A stretch of 64,000 nt of DNA, taken from DATLFA01 sp039934635 (GTDB taxonomy: Bacteria; Actinomycetota; Acidimicrobiia; Acidimicrobiales; WLNW01). The notes under the pieces were generated by a model. It worked only from the letters and a program-made list of their open reading frames with translations. It searched no databases and was not told the DNA's origin. Shown here piece by piece: positions 17,219-24,814 of this stretch; position 1 is the first letter of the stretch, and each line of letters begins with the position of its first letter. The stretch spans positions 24,412 through 88,411 of the forward strand of contig JBDTLT010000005.1 of the NCBI GenBank assembly GCA_039934635.1, in the 5' to 3' direction. The position numbers and the translations under genes are program-made.

Positions 17219-17793
17219 TGCGTTGCCTTTCCGTTCGTGACGTGGCGCCCACTGAAGGCGACCAGTTGTTCCAACACGCTCGCGGCGGCCGGCACTTCGG
17301 TCTCTGCGGCGAACGTGTCGCCGTCGCGCATGCCGGGCGCGAGCGCCTGGCGGGCGAATGCGTCGACTTCACGCACCAACTCATCGCGCGGCGTGTAGCG
17401 CTGGCCCGTGGCGGTCGCGAGATCCCATCCGTGGACGAGACCATCGAACGCAACGAAGCGGGCGAATACCGAGCCGGGCACCTCGCCGAACGGAGCGGCG
17501 ATGATTCGCTCGGCTGCGCCATCGGAGTGCACCGCGTCGAGCAGGTCGGCCATCGCCGCCCGCCAACGATCCTGCAGCGTTCCTGTCGGGGCGGTCGTGC
17601 CGGGCGAGGCCGGTTGACCCTCACCGCGAAACAGAGGAGCGAACGCAGTGGCTCCGCCGATCATGTGCTCGAGCACGCCGCCGACCGTGAAGTTGGTGCA
17701 CGGCGTGCGGCGGTCGATCTGCTCGGGCGAGATGCCATCGACGAGCCCGTGCAATACGGGCATGAGTTCGTCGAGTTGTTGGGCTCCGTCCAT
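17215..17793 (-). CDS. TIGR03086 family metal-binding (DinB/mycothiol-dependent-like) protein
   Basis: This 192-residue protein follows the TIGR03086 pattern: LMPVLHGLVDGISPEQIDRRTPCTNFTVGGVLEHMIGGATAFAPLF with a conserved His in the second helix, FDGLVHGWDLATATGQ with the second metal His, and a C-terminal ERLVAFSGRH-like end (LEQLVAFSGRHV). The fold is the four-helix DinB/maleylpyruvate isomerase N-terminal bundle, found with mycothiol-dependent enzymes in actinobacteria. AAGGAG just upstream of the ATG at 17793 decides the start. The frame stays open a further 72 codons upstream but without a good initiation site. Its stop overlaps the methyltransferase start. Confidence 0.88.
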   Translation of the reverse strand: MDGAQQLDELMPVLHGLVDGISPEQIDRRTPCTNFTVGGVLEHMIGGATAFAPLFRGEGQPASPGTTAPTGTLQDRWRAAMADLLDAVHSDGAAERIIAAPFGEVPGSVFARFVAFDGLVHGWDLATATGQRYTPRDELVREVDAFARQALAPGMRDGDTFAAETEVPAAASVLEQLVAFSGRHVTNGKATQ

Positions 17794-18122
17794 TGGCGCT
17801 CCTTGTTGTTTCACGTGGCTGTGTTGGGTGATCGCGGCCGCCACTGCTTCTCGATCACGGCCGAGCGTCATGAGCAGCTCGGCCCGCGACATGTTGGGGG
17901 CAGTGGCGTCGGTGCGATCGGGCATGGTGCCATCTTGCGCTCGTTGCACGACTGCCGCATCGGGAAGATACGCCGTTATGTCATCCACAGCTTGGCGTGA
18001 ATTGCCCACGCGCTGTCTCCGGGCGCGCCGAAGTTGGCGGACGTGCCCGATGCGGGCGCGGCCACCGCCGACCCACGATCAGTACGCGAACCGGGCAGCC
18101 GCCCGACGACAAGGAGACACCG
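17794..18122. other. 329-bp stretch between divergent genes
   Basis: The minus-strand frame of the TIGR03086 gene stays open to about 18009 and contains an ATG at 17925 (MPDRTDATAPNMSRAELL), but without a ribosome binding site. On the plus strand an AAGGAG site serves the cupin at 18123. Promoters for both divergent genes must lie here. I see no palindrome, RNA gene or further convincing coding sequence. Confidence 0.4.
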
Positions 18123-18491
18123 ATGCATTTCACCGAGAAGGAAATCCCTGTGGAAATGGAGCTCGACGGGATCGAGACCCGCGGCATCGAGTGCGGGGAC
18201 ATCTACACCCGCCACATCCGGCTGCCGGCCGGCGTGGACTTCACCCCGTTGTTCGTCGGGCTTCCTGACGACCGTTGCCAATGCCCGCATTGGGGCCAGG
18301 TAATCGAAGGATCGATCACCCTGCGTTATGCCGACGGCACCGAAGAGACGAGCCGTGCCGGCGACGTCTACTACTGGCCCGCCGGTCACACCGGATGGAC
18401 CGACGAAGGCGTGACGTTCCTCGAGTTCAGCCCGATGCGCGAGATCATGCCGGTGCTCGACCATCTCGCCCAGCAGCTCGCCGCCGGTTGA
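18123..18491 (+). CDS. Small cupin domain protein
   Basis: The 122-residue protein has a cupin fold: PLFVGLPDDRCQCPHWGQVIEGSITLRYADGTEE (motif 1, with Cys/His in place of the usual two His) and AGDVYYWPAGHTGWTDEGVTFLEFSP (motif 2, with His). AAGGAG precedes the ATG. It lies 47 bases before the LuxR-type regulator and is probably co-transcribed with it, which suggests a sensor or small-molecule-binding role (inference). Confidence 0.83.
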   Translation: MHFTEKEIPVEMELDGIETRGIECGDIYTRHIRLPAGVDFTPLFVGLPDDRCQCPHWGQVIEGSITLRYADGTEETSRAGDVYYWPAGHTGWTDEGVTFLEFSPMREIMPVLDHLAQQLAAG

Positions 18492-18538
18492 GGCCCGGGC
18501 TGTATCGTCAAGGCGCATCCGATGGCAGGGTCGAGGCG

Positions 18539-20194
18539 GTGGCTGATCTGACGGACAACCAAGTCGACGGCGGACGCAGTCGCATCGAGCAGGCGCAGGC
18601 CGCGCTCGACCGCTGCGCGTGGGCCGAGGCCCGCGACCTTGCGCTCACCGCGGTTGTCACCGAAGCCCGTCACGAGGCCGATCGGCTCGATGTCGTGGCC
18701 GAGGCATCGTGGTGGCTCGGAAGCCTCGACGATTGCATCGGGGCCCGCGAGCAGGCGTACGCCCGCTACGAAGCGCTGGGCGATCAGGTGAGCGCGGGCC
18801 AATGCGCCGTGTGGCTCTACGAGCACCACATGATCAAGACCCGCACGGCGATCGCCGGCGCGTGGCTGCGGCGGGCCCGTCGCGCCCTCGACACCCAGCC
18901 CGGTACCGAGGCGTTCGGTGCATTGGTGCTTCGCGAAGCAGAGCTCGCGCACGGCAGCGGCGATCTCGAGCGCGCGATGTCGCTCGCCCGGACATCGCTC
19001 GACCTCGGGCGGCGGTTGCCGTCACTCGACCTCGAGGCGCAGGCGCTGCAGACGATCGGCCGCGTGCTCATCGACTCGGGACAGTTGGCCGAAGGGCTCG
19101 GCCATCTCGATGAGGCGATGTTGTCGGCGGTCGAAGGTCGGCTCAACGCGTACACGACGGGCAAAGTGCACTGCAGCATGATCAGTGCCTGCGAGCAGCT
19201 CGGCGATCTTCGCCGCGCCGCGGAATGGACCGACGCCACTTCGCGCTGGGCGGAAACCCACCCGTTGGCGATGTGGCCGGGCATCTGCCGCGTGCATCAC
19301 GCTTCGCTGCTGCATTTGCGGGGCGATTGGCAGGCGGCGGAGCGCGAGGCGCGCCGGGCGTGTTCCGAGCTCGATGGGTTCCACCTCGGCAATCTCGCGG
19401 CCGGTTACACCGAGATCGGCGAGATCCGGCGCCGGCTCGGTGACCTGCAGGGTGCGGAAGAAGCGTTCGCACAGGCCGAAGCGATCTGCGGCCAGCAGAG
19501 CGCCGGCCTTGCGCTCGTGCGGCTCGCCCAAAACCGCATCGACGCCGCGACCGCGATCGTTACCCGGCTACTCGGCGAGCAGACGTGGAACGAGCTCAAC
19601 CGGGCCAAACTGCTCCCCGCCCGCGTGCAGATCGCGGTCGCAGCCGACGATCTCGCCACTGCCGACGCGTCGGTTAGCGACCTCGAACGCATCGCAGCCG
19701 AGTACAAGAGCCCGGCGTTGTCGGCCGCCGCGTTGTCGGCGCGCGGACGACTTCAGCTCGCACAGGGAACCACCGCCGATGCCTGCGCGACGCTGCAACG
19801 GGCCCTGCAGCAGTGGACCCAGCTCGAAGTGCCCTATGAGGTTGCGACCGCCCGGCTGTTGCTCGGCCAGGCCTGTCGCAACTGTGGCGACGAAGATGGC
19901 GCGAGCCAATCGTTCAAGCACGCGGCCGACATTTTCGACCGATTGGGCGCAGCGATCGATGCCCAGCAACTGCGCGACCTCACGACGCGATCCAAGCTTC
20001 CCGCGGGCCTCACCGAGCGAGAAGCCGAAGTGCTCGGCCTCGTGTCGTCAGGATCGACCAATAAAGAGATCGCGGTGGCGCTCCACCTCAGCGAGCGAAC
20101 GGTAGCCCGGCATTTGTCCAACATCTTCACCAAGATCGGCGTCACGTCGCGCACCGCGGCCGCAACGTTCGCCTACGAGCACGACCTCCGGTGA
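18539..20194 (+). CDS. LuxR-family regulator with TPR-like repeats and no ATPase domain
   Basis: The 551-residue product consists of helical tetratricopeptide-like repeats from the N-terminus to about residue 480 (RIEQAQAALDRCAWAEARDLALT, GDLERAMSLARTSLDLGRR, LGDLQGAEEAFAQAEAICG). The C-terminal LuxR/GerE helix-turn-helix is GLTEREAEVLGLVSSGSTNKEIAVALHLSERTVARHLSNIFTKIGV. It resembles the C-terminal half of LAL/MalT regulators without the P-loop domain. The GTG at 18539 is the first start after the cupin gene. Targets unknown. A perfect hairpin follows its stop. Confidence 0.85.
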   Translation: MADLTDNQVDGGRSRIEQAQAALDRCAWAEARDLALTAVVTEARHEADRLDVVAEASWWLGSLDDCIGAREQAYARYEALGDQVSAGQCAVWLYEHHMIKTRTAIAGAWLRRARRALDTQPGTEAFGALVLREAELAHGSGDLERAMSLARTSLDLGRRLPSLDLEAQALQTIGRVLIDSGQLAEGLGHLDEAMLSAVEGRLNAYTTGKVHCSMISACEQLGDLRRAAEWTDATSRWAETHPLAMWPGICRVHHASLLHLRGDWQAAEREARRACSELDGFHLGNLAAGYTEIGEIRRRLGDLQGAEEAFAQAEAICGQQSAGLALVRLAQNRIDAATAIVTRLLGEQTWNELNRAKLLPARVQIAVAADDLATADASVSDLERIAAEYKSPALSAAALSARGRLQLAQGTTADACATLQRALQQWTQLEVPYEVATARLLLGQACRNCGDEDGASQSFKHAADIFDRLGAAIDAQQLRDLTTRSKLPAGLTEREAEVLGLVSSGSTNKEIAVALHLSERTVARHLSNIFTKIGVTSRTAAATFAYEHDLR

Positions 20195-20219
20195 CCGCCA
20201 GCACGCACCCGACCTTCCT

Positions 20220-20270
20220 CGTTCTCGCTGTCAAACGTCGCGAATAATCCGACGTTTGACAGCGAGAACG
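20220..20270. terminator. Perfect 21-bp hairpin after the LuxR-type gene
   Basis: Arms 20220-20240 (starting CGTTCTCGCTGTCAAACG) and 20250-20270 pair without mismatch around the 9-base AT-rich loop CGAATAATC. It begins 25 bases after the regulator stop and ends 127 bases before the next gene. It is the best terminator candidate for the cupin-LuxR unit, though no T run follows. The length and perfect match also allow a regulator or processing site. Confidence 0.7.
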
Positions 20271-20397
20271 GGCGGTGTTCACCGGGGGCGCCCGCGATGG
20301 GTCGATACGGGGCGCGTCTGAGGCGCCGTCGAAGCGGCGCGCCGAGGGCGATGGCTATGAAATACTTACGCCGCGTTTTCGATCGATGGGAGCAAGC

Positions 20398-21273
20398 ATG
20401 AGTAGCGACCAGACCGCGACGGTGGCACGGGGGTCATTGTCCTTCCCGCCCTTGAGCCCGACAGTTGCGGTTCCTCCCACCAAGATCGCCGAGGACACTT
20501 GGGTACTCCATCAAGTGCAACCCGCGCTCGGCCAGCCGCTCGACATCTACATCAATTCGATGGTGATCCGCGGGTCTGAGCCCGTCATCGTCGACACCGG
20601 AACTCCGGCGAATCGCAAGCAGTGGCTCGAGGATGCGTTCGCGCTCGTCGAGCCGAAGGACGTGAAGTGGATCTTCCTTTCGCACGACGATGTCGACCAC
20701 ACCGGCAACCTCGACGAGGCATTGACGGCGTGTCCCAACGCCACCGTCGTGTGCAGTTGGGCCATGGTCGAGCGCCACTCGAATTGCTTCGACTTCCCTC
20801 TTCACCGCTGTCGCTGGGTGACCGACGGTGAGTCGTTCGACGTCGGCGATCGCTCGCTGGTCGCGCTGCGCCCACCGGTGTTCGATTCGCCCACTACAAG
20901 AGGCCTCTACGACCCGAAGACCAAGGTGTACTGGGCCGTCGACACCTTCGCGACGCCGCTGCCCGACAAGTCGATGGGCATCGCGGATCTCGATCACGAC
21001 TTCTGGTACTTCGGCTTGATGTTGTTCGCGCTGGGTGCGGTGAGCCCGTGGATCACGTGGTCCGATCCCGCGAAGTACAACAAGATCGTCGACCGCGTGC
21101 AGAGCCTTGACATCACGACGATCGCGTCGTGTCACAGCCCGGTCATCGAGGGCGAGTTCATCGCGAAAGCGTTCGACCGCATACGGCAGCTGCCCACCGT
21201 CGATCTGCCCGAACTGCCGGACCAATCGGTACTCGATCAGATCATCGCCGCCACCTCGCAAGCGCCCGCGTAG
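20398..21273 (+). CDS. Metallo-beta-lactamase-fold protein of the flavodiiron/ODP type
   Basis: This 291-residue protein holds IFLSHDDVDHTGN, the H-x-[ED]-x-D-H metal motif of the flavodiiron/ODP branch of the metallo-beta-lactamase superfamily, with Asp where flavodiiron proteins have Glu. PVIVDTGTPANRKQW and VYWAVDTFATPLPD supply further ligands, and IASCHSPVIEG the C-terminal His. There is no flavodoxin domain, so it cannot be a complete flavodiiron oxidase. It may be a stand-alone oxygen- or NO-binding diiron protein or a hydrolase. GGGAG precedes the ATG at 20398. Confidence 0.84.
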   Translation: MSSDQTATVARGSLSFPPLSPTVAVPPTKIAEDTWVLHQVQPALGQPLDIYINSMVIRGSEPVIVDTGTPANRKQWLEDAFALVEPKDVKWIFLSHDDVDHTGNLDEALTACPNATVVCSWAMVERHSNCFDFPLHRCRWVTDGESFDVGDRSLVALRPPVFDSPTTRGLYDPKTKVYWAVDTFATPLPDKSMGIADLDHDFWYFGLMLFALGAVSPWITWSDPAKYNKIVDRVQSLDITTIASCHSPVIEGEFIAKAFDRIRQLPTVDLPELPDQSVLDQIIAATSQAPA

Positions 21274-21317
21274 CGACCGGGGGTACCGCGGGAGTATCAC
21301 CCTCGTAGTAGGGGCGA

Positions 21318-21800
21318 TCAGCCTTTGCATTCCTTCTCGACCCACGCGTCGACATTCGCGTTTGCTTTCTCGAACTCGGGCGAATCGAAGACGGCGTTTG
21401 CTTTTTCCATCGCTGTGATGAGGTTGGCGTCAGGCATCGCGCCGGGCTTGTAGCCGGCGTCCTTCAGCGCCTTGGCGTAGGACGTATAGGCGGCGGCCAC
21501 GACCTTGAGATCCTTTTGAATCGCGGCCGGTGCGGAGCCGGCCCATTTGTTGAGTTCGGCGACAGAACTCTCGAACTTCTTGTCGTCGCCACCGAGCATC
21601 AGTGTCAGGCTCGATGACGCCGCGACGAATGCGTTCGACCCCGCGACGCAGTCGGCGCTGAGCGCCCCCAACCCCGCAGGCGAGCCCGAAGCGGAGTTGG
21701 CACTGCCGGATGTGCTCGTGTCGCCGCTGTCGCCGCAGGCTGCGAGCACCACTAGGCACAGCGCGGCCGCGCTTACACGTCTCCATCGTGCCTTGAACAT
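21318..21800 (-). CDS. Small secreted lipoprotein of unknown function
   Basis: The 160-residue product starts MFKARWRRVSAAALCLVVLAAC, a typical lipoprotein signal with lipobox LAAC. A Ser/Thr/Gly linker follows (GDSGDTSTSGS), then a mostly helical domain of about 110 residues with Cys near each end (SADC and KECKG), which may form a disulfide. The ATG at 21800 was chosen because it begins the signal peptide; longer starts add unrelated residues. It is convergent with the metallo-beta-lactamase-fold gene. Function not recognised. Confidence 0.75.
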   Translation of the reverse strand: MFKARWRRVSAAALCLVVLAACGDSGDTSTSGSANSASGSPAGLGALSADCVAGSNAFVAASSSLTLMLGGDDKKFESSVAELNKWAGSAPAAIQKDLKVVAAAYTSYAKALKDAGYKPGAMPDANLITAMEKANAVFDSPEFEKANANVDAWVEKECKG

Positions 21801-21899
21801 GCCGCCGCGTTCGATCGGGCGGCCGACGACCCTTTCAACCGATGAGACCCGAGACTCCATAGGCACCCGCAACCGTTCACCGCAGCGGCGGTCGACACC

Positions 21900-22850
21900 C
21901 TAGATCTGGGGTTGGCGTAGTCGAGGAAGTATCTCGGCGCCGATGCGCGTGATCTGTTCGCGTACTGCGGCCGGGCCGATGCCGGGCAAGTTGAGTCGCA
22001 GGCTGAGGCAATCGGCGTGCGTCGCGTCGCGCGCGGCGATGAGGAGGTCAGCGAGCTCGCCTGCGTCGCGGTGCACGACCATCGAGTCATCGGCGGTGAT
22101 TCGCTGATGTGTGGCACCAGGAGTGAAGGCTTGATAGCGCTGCACGTCGTCGGCTGCCGCTGACGACGGCGCCTCGCCCAACCACGCGCGCCGGCTGAGT
22201 ACGATCGCGCCGTGGCCACCCGCAGCTCGGTATGTGTCCGCGAGCTCGACCGACCACGACAGCGGCGACAATCCGTCGAGCATGATGCCGGCGCCGGCCT
22301 TTGCCGCGAGCCGCACGCCGAGCTTGGTGGTGGTCGCGCTCACGACCGGCACAGGGTGGTCGCGGCAGTATCGCACCGCGCCGTCGTCGGCGAGCGCACC
22401 CGCGGCAGCACCGCTCATCGCGCGAACCAACTGGCCCAGCGCGGCGCGATAGCGGGGCGACCGTTCTTCGAATGGCACACCGGCAATCTCGAAGTCGGCG
22501 GGAGCCGCGCCGACGGCCACTCCGAGGCCTACTCGAGTCGGGAAACGAACCGCGAGCCACGCCGCTTCTTCGGCCACGACGCCTGTCGGTCGCAACGGCA
22601 ACAACAACGGACAGGGCGCGCCCCATGCGTGTTGTGTCTCGGCGAGCGCCCAGCCGATGAACTGCAACGGGTTTGGGATGTAGCCCGGCAACCCGGCGTG
22701 ATGCTCGCTGATGAGGAACCCGTCGAAGCCTTCGCGATCGACCAGCCGAGCGTCGTGCAGCATTTCTGCGACGATCTGTGCCACGGGCGCGTCGTGCGGC
22801 GAGAGCAGCACCGCGACACTGCCGCGCTGAAAAGGTTGGGTGTTGGTCAC
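21900..22850 (-). CDS. LLM class flavin-dependent oxidoreductase
   Basis: This protein of about 316 residues has a luciferase-like monooxygenase barrel: VAEMLHDARLVDREGFDGFLISEHHAGLPGYIPNPLQFIGWALAET, then PLRPTGVVAEEAAWLAVRFPTRVGLGVAVGAAPADFEIAGVPFEER. These match FMN- or F420-dependent members. The C-terminal part has a helical insertion and the cofactor-phosphate region. The GTG at 22850 puts the start near the first beta strand; a TTG at 22895 overlapping the previous stop would add 15 residues. It follows the GH76-like gene and another LLM gene on the same strand. Substrate unknown. Confidence 0.84.
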   Translation of the reverse strand: MTNTQPFQRGSVAVLLSPHDAPVAQIVAEMLHDARLVDREGFDGFLISEHHAGLPGYIPNPLQFIGWALAETQHAWGAPCPLLLPLRPTGVVAEEAAWLAVRFPTRVGLGVAVGAAPADFEIAGVPFEERSPRYRAALGQLVRAMSGAAAGALADDGAVRYCRDHPVPVVSATTTKLGVRLAAKAGAGIMLDGLSPLSWSVELADTYRAAGGHGAIVLSRRAWLGEAPSSAAADDVQRYQAFTPGATHQRITADDSMVVHRDAGELADLLIAARDATHADCLSLRLNLPGIGPAAVREQITRIGAEILPRLRQPQI

Positions 22851-22887
22851 GGCGGCCAACGTAGCCCTTCGCCGCCAGGACGACTGC

Positions 22888-23964
22888 TCAGACAAGTAGG
22901 TCGTAGCGATCGGCCGGCCAGCACAGCATCGCGATCATCCCCACGATTGCCGCCTGCTCGATCAGCCGCGCCGGCTCTCGTTCGCCCGTGTCGAGGTCAC
23001 CGATGAACCTCGGCAGAAGCAATTGGAGGTAGTCCTCGGCTCTGCGACGGACACGGGCGGCCAACGCGGCGTCGTGGTCGACAGTCGTCAGGAAGAACAG
23101 GTTGCGGAAGAGGATCACCGCAAATTCGACCGGCTCTGCGTGGAGGCGAGCGAGATCGAACGCGGCGAGCGCGGAATCTGCGATCGCCCTGGATTCACGG
23201 TGATAGCGAACGTCGTCGGTTGCCCGGAAGAGCAGCGCGTTGACGCCGATCATCAGGCCCTGGTTGTACGACCATTGGGTCGTGTCGACATGATTCTCCG
23301 GCGGCGTGAGGTGATCCCAGAACAGGTTGGTCGACGGATCACGCATGAAGTCGTTCACCCACGCGCTCATGCTCAGTGCGACGTCGAGGAGATGCGGCTC
23401 ACGAGTGACGTGATACAGGCGCAGCGCGACTTGCGCGTTCGCGGCGTTGGCCACGGTGCCGAGCTCGGGCGAGGCGTTACCGACCTGCTGTTGCCAGTGG
23501 ATGGCAACGGAGTGCTGGCGACGGCGGTCATCGAGCGCGAACTGGCTGACCGCTGACGATTGCGCGACAAGGTCCGATCGCGATGGATCCATCCGATGAA
23601 GGCGCATCAGGTTGAGACCGTTCCAGGCATTGTCGTCGTAGAACTTGGCGCCCGTACGAACGCGCTTCACCACGGTGCTGCTGTATGCGGGGACGCCGGT
23701 GTGGGGCCGGTCATCCCAATAGCGATCGAGACCGGCCAGGAGGTCGTCGATCTGCACCTGTGTAGGCCCACCATCGAGTCCGTACACGTCGAGTGCCGCG
23801 GCGAACGCGTGAGCGAACGACCAATTGAAGGCCAACGAACGGTGTCGACCCGCGTGGGGGCTCTGCTCGTAGAACAAGCCGCGACCGCGGCGACGGTCGA
23901 CCGCAAACCGACGGCACAACGTTGCGTACGCCTGCGCGGCGAGCGCCACGGTTGGTTCGATCAT
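22888..23964 (-). CDS. GH76-like (alpha-1,6-mannanase family) protein without signal peptide
   Basis: The 358-residue product resembles GH76: AFNWSFAHAFAAALDVYGLDG at the start of an (alpha/alpha) barrel, then KFYDDNAWNGLNLMRLH with the adjacent Asp110-Asp111 pair used as nucleophile and acid in GH76, WDHLTPPENHVDTTQWSYNQGLMIGVNALLFRAT, and further helices. No signal peptide or membrane segment is visible, so it is probably cytoplasmic, unlike secreted mannanases. It lies between two LLM oxidoreductase genes, 12 bases after one and overlapping or adjoining the other, so all three are probably in one transcript. A role on an intracellular mannoside is possible but unproven. Confidence 0.8.
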   Translation of the reverse strand: MIEPTVALAAQAYATLCRRFAVDRRRGRGLFYEQSPHAGRHRSLAFNWSFAHAFAAALDVYGLDGGPTQVQIDDLLAGLDRYWDDRPHTGVPAYSSTVVKRVRTGAKFYDDNAWNGLNLMRLHRMDPSRSDLVAQSSAVSQFALDDRRRQHSVAIHWQQQVGNASPELGTVANAANAQVALRLYHVTREPHLLDVALSMSAWVNDFMRDPSTNLFWDHLTPPENHVDTTQWSYNQGLMIGVNALLFRATDDVRYHRESRAIADSALAAFDLARLHAEPVEFAVILFRNLFFLTTVDHDAALAARVRRRAEDYLQLLLPRFIGDLDTGEREPARLIEQAAIVGMIAMLCWPADRYDLLV

Positions 23965-23976
23965 TCGTGTGTCCGG

Positions 23977-24765
23977 TCAGCCACCGGGCGCGAGCACCTC
24001 GAAGAGATCACGCCATTCGTCGAGTTCGCTCGGTTGTGACGGCAACGGCCGCATCACGGGTAGCCAGTCGTCGGGAAAAGCCGCCAGGTCGGCCTCGATG
24101 AGGTCATGCACATCCGAGCGCGCCGGCAACGCGGTGCCGAGGAGGTCGCGCCCGTTCGGGGGCGGCGTATTCGCCGGCCACGCGCCGTGGGCCACCATTT
24201 CGGCGTGCACCCGGTTGAGCGCGCCAGGGTCGAGCGCGACGCGGTGGTACGTATACGGCGCCGCGACGCGTGAACCCGACGCAGAAAGCTGGCGCGCGAT
24301 TGACTGTGCGTGAGCTGGCTGGAGAATCGAAAAGAGGAGCGCGTCGGCGATCTCTGCCGCGAGCGCGACCATTCGCGGACCTTTGCATCCGACCGCGACG
24401 CGCGCCCGAGGCAGAGTGGCCCGAAGCCGAGCGATCCCGTCGCGCACTCGCTCGAGCGAGCCTTGACGCGCGCCACCTGAACCCACGCCGATCAGCACCC
24501 GCGGATCGTCGGCGCGACCGCCGGCGAGACCGGCCGCGAGCGCGGCGGGTGGGTAGCCGGCGAGGGGTATGACGCCGGTGCCGATGGCGATGTGCTCCGT
24601 GGCGGCAAGGGCGGCGTCCAAGAGCGCGACCGGGTCGGCATCGGGGGCGACGCAGTTGAACCAGAAGCTCTGGTAGCCCGACTGTTCGGCCAGCGCCGCG
24701 AGATTGCCGATGGCTTGTGTGCCGAGCGCGCCCGGCACACCGATGCCCCACCGTGTTGAGCTCAT
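23977..24765 (-). CDS. LLM class oxidoreductase, probably F420-dependent
   Basis: The 262-residue protein starts MSSTRWGIGVPGALGTQAIGNLAALAEQSGYQSFWFNCVAPDADPVALLDAALAATEHIAIGTGVIPL, the first strands of a luciferase-like barrel (only sections relevant here: ALAEQSGYQSFWF and IAIGTGVIPL). VLIGVGSGG and VAVGCKGPRMVALAAEIADALLFS continue the barrel. It is shorter than most family members. It heads a minus-strand trio with the GH76-like gene and a second LLM gene. It faces the glutaredoxin-DinB gene across 49 bases, so the two may share a control region. Confidence 0.82.
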   Translation of the reverse strand: MSSTRWGIGVPGALGTQAIGNLAALAEQSGYQSFWFNCVAPDADPVALLDAALAATEHIAIGTGVIPLAGYPPAALAAGLAGGRADDPRVLIGVGSGGARQGSLERVRDGIARLRATLPRARVAVGCKGPRMVALAAEIADALLFSILQPAHAQSIARQLSASGSRVAAPYTYHRVALDPGALNRVHAEMVAHGAWPANTPPPNGRDLLGTALPARSDVHDLIEADLAAFPDDWLPVMRPLPSQPSELDEWRDLFEVLAPGG

Positions 24766-24814
24766 TGCCCTACGGTACGCGAGACTGAGCAGGCTGTCCC
24801 ACAAAGGCGGTCGT

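Noticed and set aside
17794..18009. N-terminal extension of the TIGR03086-type protein
   Set aside because: The frame is open, but the only good ribosome binding site serves the ATG at 17793, where the family domain begins.
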